A stretch of DNA of 64,000 nucleotides from VYFG01 sp965248685 (GTDB lineage Bacteria > Pseudomonadota > Gammaproteobacteria > Arenicellales > Poriferihabitantaceae), in NCBI GenBank assembly GCA_965248685.1, contig CBDFKC010000003.1, positions 1,612,001 through 1,676,000 on the forward strand. The letters run 5' to 3'. A model generated the notes under the pieces. It was not told where the DNA came from. It did not search any database and saw nothing but the letters and a program-made list of their open reading frames with translations. The position numbers and the translations under genes were made by a program. Positions within the stretch are counted from its first letter, which is position 1. Every line of letters begins with the position of its first letter. Positions 61,056 to 64,000 of this stretch are shown here, piece after piece.

Positions 61056-61817
61056 TTAGTCAGATAACATCGTTCCAGATTTATCGCGCTCCATTGCTTT
61101 CAGGCGTTTGTGCTTTTGCCGGATTTTAGTCAACCATTCGGTGTGAACCGGCTTAGGAGATCGAGACAAGCCATTCTGCCTGCGATAACCGGTTCCTATA
61201 TGCCCGGAATAAAAATATTCGTGTCGGTCGGCCAGACGAATCTTTAAATCCAAGTCTTCATACATCCGCAGTTCGGTATCATACAGCCCAATGTCAACCA
61301 ATAGCTGTTTACGTATCAGGTAGTCTCTTGGGATAAAAGCGCTGCGCTGCCAAAATTGTCGATATAAATTTCCTTCTTCGATTTTCTGCAGAGTTCCGCC
61401 AATGACGCCGGTAATTTCGTTGTCCTGATTAATCAGCGCGGTATTGGAAAAAGCGATAACGTCACTATTGCTTTGTTGTTGATGACGAGTTAATACATCG
61501 AGTTCATTGCGTAGCTTATCCGGGTTAATATAAAGATCGTCGGAATCCAGGGTGCTTATATATTCTCCCATAGCCGATTGGATTCCAATGTTCCTGCAAT
61601 GGGAAACGCCGTTGTTGTCAGGCTGGGCAAGGAGTCGGACCCTGGAGTTGTCTAGCGATAAGACTTCGGAGCAGGAATGGTCGCTTGAGCCGTCGTCTAC
61701 CGCCACCACCTCTATATTGTGGTAACTCTGCGCTAAAATACTATTGATGGTATGTTTTATATGGTCCCCGTTATTGAAATTTGGGACGATTACGCTGATT
61801 AGCGGTTGTGATTCCAT
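61056..61817 (-). CDS. Family 2 glycosyltransferase
   Basis: A GT2 enzyme of about 253 residues. LISVIVPNFNNGDHIKHTINSIL, VVAVDDGSSDHS and ISTLDSDDLYI (the DxD metal site) are diagnostic. The ATG at 61817 (MESQPLIS) is chosen because it gives the usual few residues before the first strand; a longer frame begins inside the upstream TauD-like gene. It is likely involved in surface polysaccharide or protein glycosylation together with the adjacent methyltransferase. Confidence 0.85.
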   Translation of the reverse strand: MESQPLISVIVPNFNNGDHIKHTINSILAQSYHNIEVVAVDDGSSDHSCSEVLSLDNSRVRLLAQPDNNGVSHCRNIGIQSAMGEYISTLDSDDLYINPDKLRNELDVLTRHQQQSNSDVIAFSNTALINQDNEITGVIGGTLQKIEEGNLYRQFWQRSAFIPRDYLIRKQLLVDIGLYDTELRMYEDLDLKIRLADRHEYFYSGHIGTGYRRQNGLSRSPKPVHTEWLTKIRQKHKRLKAMERDKSGTMLSD

Positions 61818-61860
61818 TGGCGGAATTAGTCGGTTAAATAGCCGCGGATTCAGGGTTTTC

Positions 61861-62916
61861 TTAACTAATTTTGGGCGGAGGTGATTCCCGGTACTCGGCT
61901 TTCCCGGCATAGTATGTAGTTCGCCCCTGTTGTTTGGCGATGCCCTTACGGGCGCCATAGGGGCCGATGGCGTCTACCAGGGGGCGGGGATTCCATGCTT
62001 TTAACCATAGACGTAATAAATGGCGTTTACGCTCCGGTTCTTCGTGATCGAAAAATTCGGTACGGGTATGCAAGACCGTGTAGTTGTTAAAAAATGCGAT
62101 GTCACCGGGTTCCATCATGAAATCAAAACGAAATTCTGTGCTGTGAGCGATTTGGTCGAATCGATCCAAGGCTCGTTGTTCCAATTCAGTTTTTTCTACT
62201 TCAAGTTCTTCAAAGGCAAGTTCAATATAACTGCGAAGATAATTAACGCTGAGATAGGAATCCTGCATGGAAAAAATTGGCACTCTGGTTTTTGTGACCG
62301 GCGAAGCTCCCGGCGCTTGTTCGCCGAATAAATGATAGAAAAATCCCTCCATTAGGACTTCTACTAACTCGGGATCGGTTTGCAGCATCTGGTTGTAAAC
62401 TGCTGGTCCGCTGCAGTATCCACTCAGGCCACCTTGTTTAGCTTTGACCAGGCACATCATGCCAATGATATCGCTGGCATCCGTGTGCAGCGCCAACTCC
62501 AGGCTGTTGCGATAAGCCCGTTCTCGTGAGTCTTTACCGCCCACGTTGACCACATGTCCCAGCTTATCCCCCATCAGGCTCTGGGACTGGGCAGCGCCAA
62601 AATGGCTGCCAAGTGCCCAGTAGATTATCTCGCATTGATTTTTGGAATAACGTTCCAATGGAAATCCAGTTAATACCAGAATCCCCCGACCTTGCTGAAT
62701 TTCATTTACCCAGCGCGCGACATCTGGCTCAATTTCCGCGAGGTCAAAGTCGCCTCGGGTAATACTCTCAAGTTCGAGATTGCTGTGCTCAATTTTTTTT
62801 AATACTCGATCAAGTGCCACTATTTGCGCCTCGCTTAGACTTTCGCTGATTGCTGATTTGCCGGAAAAGTCGGATGCTTTCCATGCGGATGGATGGTCGT
62901 AATGTTGTCGTTGCAT
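61861..62916 (-). CDS. TauD/TfdA-like Fe(II)/2-oxoglutarate dioxygenase
   Basis: A 351-aa oxygenase of the clavaminate-synthase-like superfamily. His144 and Asp146 in LALHTDASD are the first iron ligands. The distal His is in NNYTVLHTRTEFFD, followed by an Arg-rich KRHLLRLWLKAW for the 2-oxoglutarate carboxylate. It is larger than the dioxygenase at 18314 and only distantly related. It heads the minus-strand set and is divergent from the DMGDH-like gene. A hairpin lies 4 nt before its start codon. The substrate is not known; an amine or betaine is possible given the neighbour. Confidence 0.85.
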   Translation of the reverse strand: MQRQHYDHPSAWKASDFSGKSAISESLSEAQIVALDRVLKKIEHSNLELESITRGDFDLAEIEPDVARWVNEIQQGRGILVLTGFPLERYSKNQCEIIYWALGSHFGAAQSQSLMGDKLGHVVNVGGKDSRERAYRNSLELALHTDASDIIGMMCLVKAKQGGLSGYCSGPAVYNQMLQTDPELVEVLMEGFFYHLFGEQAPGASPVTKTRVPIFSMQDSYLSVNYLRSYIELAFEELEVEKTELEQRALDRFDQIAHSTEFRFDFMMEPGDIAFFNNYTVLHTRTEFFDHEEPERKRHLLRLWLKAWNPRPLVDAIGPYGARKGIAKQQGRTTYYAGKAEYRESPPPKIS

Positions 62917-62919
62917 GAT

Positions 62920-62962
62920 GATCTACGTGATGTGGGTTGGGCCGCCACACTGAGTGTAGATC
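62920..62962 (-). promoter_or_regulatory. Nested hairpin directly upstream of the TauD-like gene
   Basis: GATCTAC (62920-62926) and GTAGATC (62956-62962) are perfect 7-bp arms, with an inner TGTGG/CCACA stem between them. In the minus-strand mRNA it would end 4 nt before the ATG, where it could hide the ribosome site, or it may be an operator in DNA. Confidence 0.5.
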
Positions 62963-62998
62963 AATTCCGGGTCCCGGGCAAAAAGCAGCGAAAAAAAC

Positions 62999-63019
62999 AC
63001 CAAACGCTGGATGTTTGGT
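62999..63019. promoter_or_regulatory. Inverted repeat in the TauD-like/DMGDH divergent region
   Basis: ACCAAAC and GTTTGGT, perfect 7-bp arms, are separated by 7 nt. The centre is about 85 nt upstream of the plus-strand flavoprotein start. The size and spacing suit a dimeric regulator. Confidence 0.5.
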
Positions 63020-63094
63020 AGTATCTTGAATTATGTTAGCAGTCTGCATGATGCTATTTTTTAAGAACAATATATCTTTTGACAGGAGAGAAAC

Positions 63095-64000
63095 ATGCAA
63101 TCACATGCTCGAGTAGTAGTGGTCGGCGGAGGCTGTGTTGGCGTCAATGTTCTATATAGCCTGGCGCGCAGGGGTTGGACCGATGTTTGCCTGGTAGAGC
63201 GAACCCAGTTAACTGCGGGGTCCACCTGGCATGCCGCTGGTCTCATCCCGCTTTACTCTTTCTCCTATAAATTTGGTCGATTGATCGCCAATACCATTTC
63301 TACCTATGAGAATTTGCAAGCGGAAACCGGTCAGGCGATCGGCTGGCACAAGTGTGGGCAGCTCCGCATTGCCGAAAGTCCCGATAGAATGGATGAATAT
63401 CTTAACTATGCTGCTATCGCAGAAACCCAGGGAGTGCGTGCCGAAATACTAACGCCTGAGCAGACCGTAAATTTGTGGCCATTGATGAAACGCAGTCCCG
63501 ATTTGATCGGTGCGGTCTACAATCCCGACGACGGTCATATCGCGCCGGCAGATATTACCCAGGCGTTGGCGAAAGGCGCAAAACAGAATGGGGCGAAGAT
63601 CTACTCCGGTACCCAAGTAAGCGGTATCGAGCAGTTACCCTCCGGCGAGTGGAAAGTGGTAACCAATCAGGGCACGATCGTTTGTGAGCATGTGGTGACC
63701 GCTACTGGAAATTACGCCCAGCAGACTGCCACGATGCTCGGGCTGACCCTGCCTTGTTTTCCGGTTGTGCATCAATACTGGGTGACTCAGACTGTGCCAG
63801 AAGTGAAGGACCGACAGGCCAGTGGTCTACCGGAAATGCCGGTGCTGCGGAATGAGGCAATCAACGGATACGTTAGAGAAGAGCGGGACGGCCTGATGTT
63901 TGGGCCCTATGAACAGCCGGATCAGCTGGAGCATTTCGCCCGCAATGGCGTGCCGGAGTCATTTGGCGCCGATTTGCTGCCGGAAAAGTTTGACCCTGTT
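63095..64000 (+). CDS. Dimethylglycine/sarcosine dehydrogenase-like flavoprotein, 3' end beyond the window
   Basis: The first 302 residues of a FAD-dependent N-demethylating dehydrogenase. The FAD motif is VVVVGGGCVGVNVLYSL at about residues 7-23. TAGSTWHAAGLIPLYS carries the conserved His-x-x-Gly of DMGDH and sarcosine dehydrogenase, used for covalent FAD. NPDDGHIAPADITQALAKGA follows. AGGAGAG precedes the ATG. The C-terminal GcvT-like folate domain would lie beyond base 64000. It complements the sox operon at the other end of the window: DMGDH would make sarcosine, Sox would use it. Confidence 0.9.
   Translation, partial: MQSHARVVVVGGGCVGVNVLYSLARRGWTDVCLVERTQLTAGSTWHAAGLIPLYSFSYKFGRLIANTISTYENLQAETGQAIGWHKCGQLRIAESPDRMDEYLNYAAIAETQGVRAEILTPEQTVNLWPLMKRSPDLIGAVYNPDDGHIAPADITQALAKGAKQNGAKIYSGTQVSGIEQLPSGEWKVVTNQGTIVCEHVVTATGNYAQQTATMLGLTLPCFPVVHQYWVTQTVPEVKDRQASGLPEMPVLRNEAINGYVREERDGLMFGPYEQPDQLEHFARNGVPESFGADLLPEKFDPV

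Overview
The window reads as a chromosomal segment of a marine, heterotrophic proteobacterium, most likely a gammaproteobacterium (inference). Support comes from gene content: enzymes for dimethylsulfoniopropionate (DMSP), methylated glycines, sulfonates and sulfinates, a marine-type ammonium transporter, two TauE/SafE exporters and many LysR regulators. No rRNA or tRNA gene was recognised. Composition is moderate in GC with AT-rich intergenic spaces.

Layout. 1-4.2 kb: minus-strand sarcosine oxidase operon soxB-soxD-soxA (soxA runs off the left edge) under a 27-bp palindrome. 4.3-8.9 kb: an EVE-like protein, a TauE exporter, two tandem paralogues of unknown function, a DUF1116 (AllG-like) protein and a broken amidase. 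9.1-10.6 kb: a compact ArsR/ArsP cassette with matched operators and an apparently leaderless promoter. 10.6-14.3 kb: a polar amino-acid ABC transporter split over two divergent transcripts. 14.4-20.7 kb: a Rieske oxygenase, two LysR regulators, a frameshifted aldehyde dehydrogenase, a TauD-type dioxygenase and a thiol-dioxygenase-like cupin. 20.8-24.2 kb: ChrA with a superoxide dismutase-rhodanese fusion and a LysR regulator. 24.3-27.5 kb: a four-gene overlapping operon (deacylase, aminotransferase, two-subunit sulfopyruvate-type decarboxylase). 27.6-33.9 kb: a homocysteine methyltransferase homologue, EamA transporter, a PotD-like protein without signal peptide, a GlnT-like synthetase, Amt and a 55-aa membrane protein. 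34.0-35.3 kb: a REP-associated tyrosine transposase (RAYT) beside 4.6 copies of a 94-bp hairpin-bearing repeat.

35.5-42.2 kb: a plus-strand run of dddP (DMSP lyase), a glycosyltransferase, an NTF2-like protein, a fatty acid desaturase, an acyl-CoA-dehydrogenase-fold 3-sulfinopropionyl-CoA desulfinase (acd), an FAH hydrolase, a GST and a cupin. 42.3-50.8 kb: two-partner secretion tpsB-fecR-tpsA. 51.1-56.7 kb: an FMN 2-hydroxyacid dehydrogenase, a ThDP lyase, a transthyretin-like protein, dmdA (DMSP demethylase) and a second TauE exporter. 57-58.7 kb: a two-gene unknown cassette. 58.8-62.9 kb: a minus-strand set (TauD-like, glycosyltransferase, methyltransferase-like, TTC38-like). 63.1 kb to the right edge: a dimethylglycine-dehydrogenase-like flavoprotein.

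How it fits together. The window carries both arms of DMSP catabolism (DddP cleavage and DmdA demethylation). It also carries a thiol-dioxygenase-like cupin, a sulfinopropionyl-CoA desulfinase and sulfite exporters. These could form a route from DMSP-derived C3 thiols to propionyl-CoA plus exported sulfite. That connection is inference; each enzyme family call is independently supported by conserved residues. Nitrogen from methylated glycines and polyamine-like substrates is served by Sox, the DMGDH-like enzyme, GlnT and Amt.
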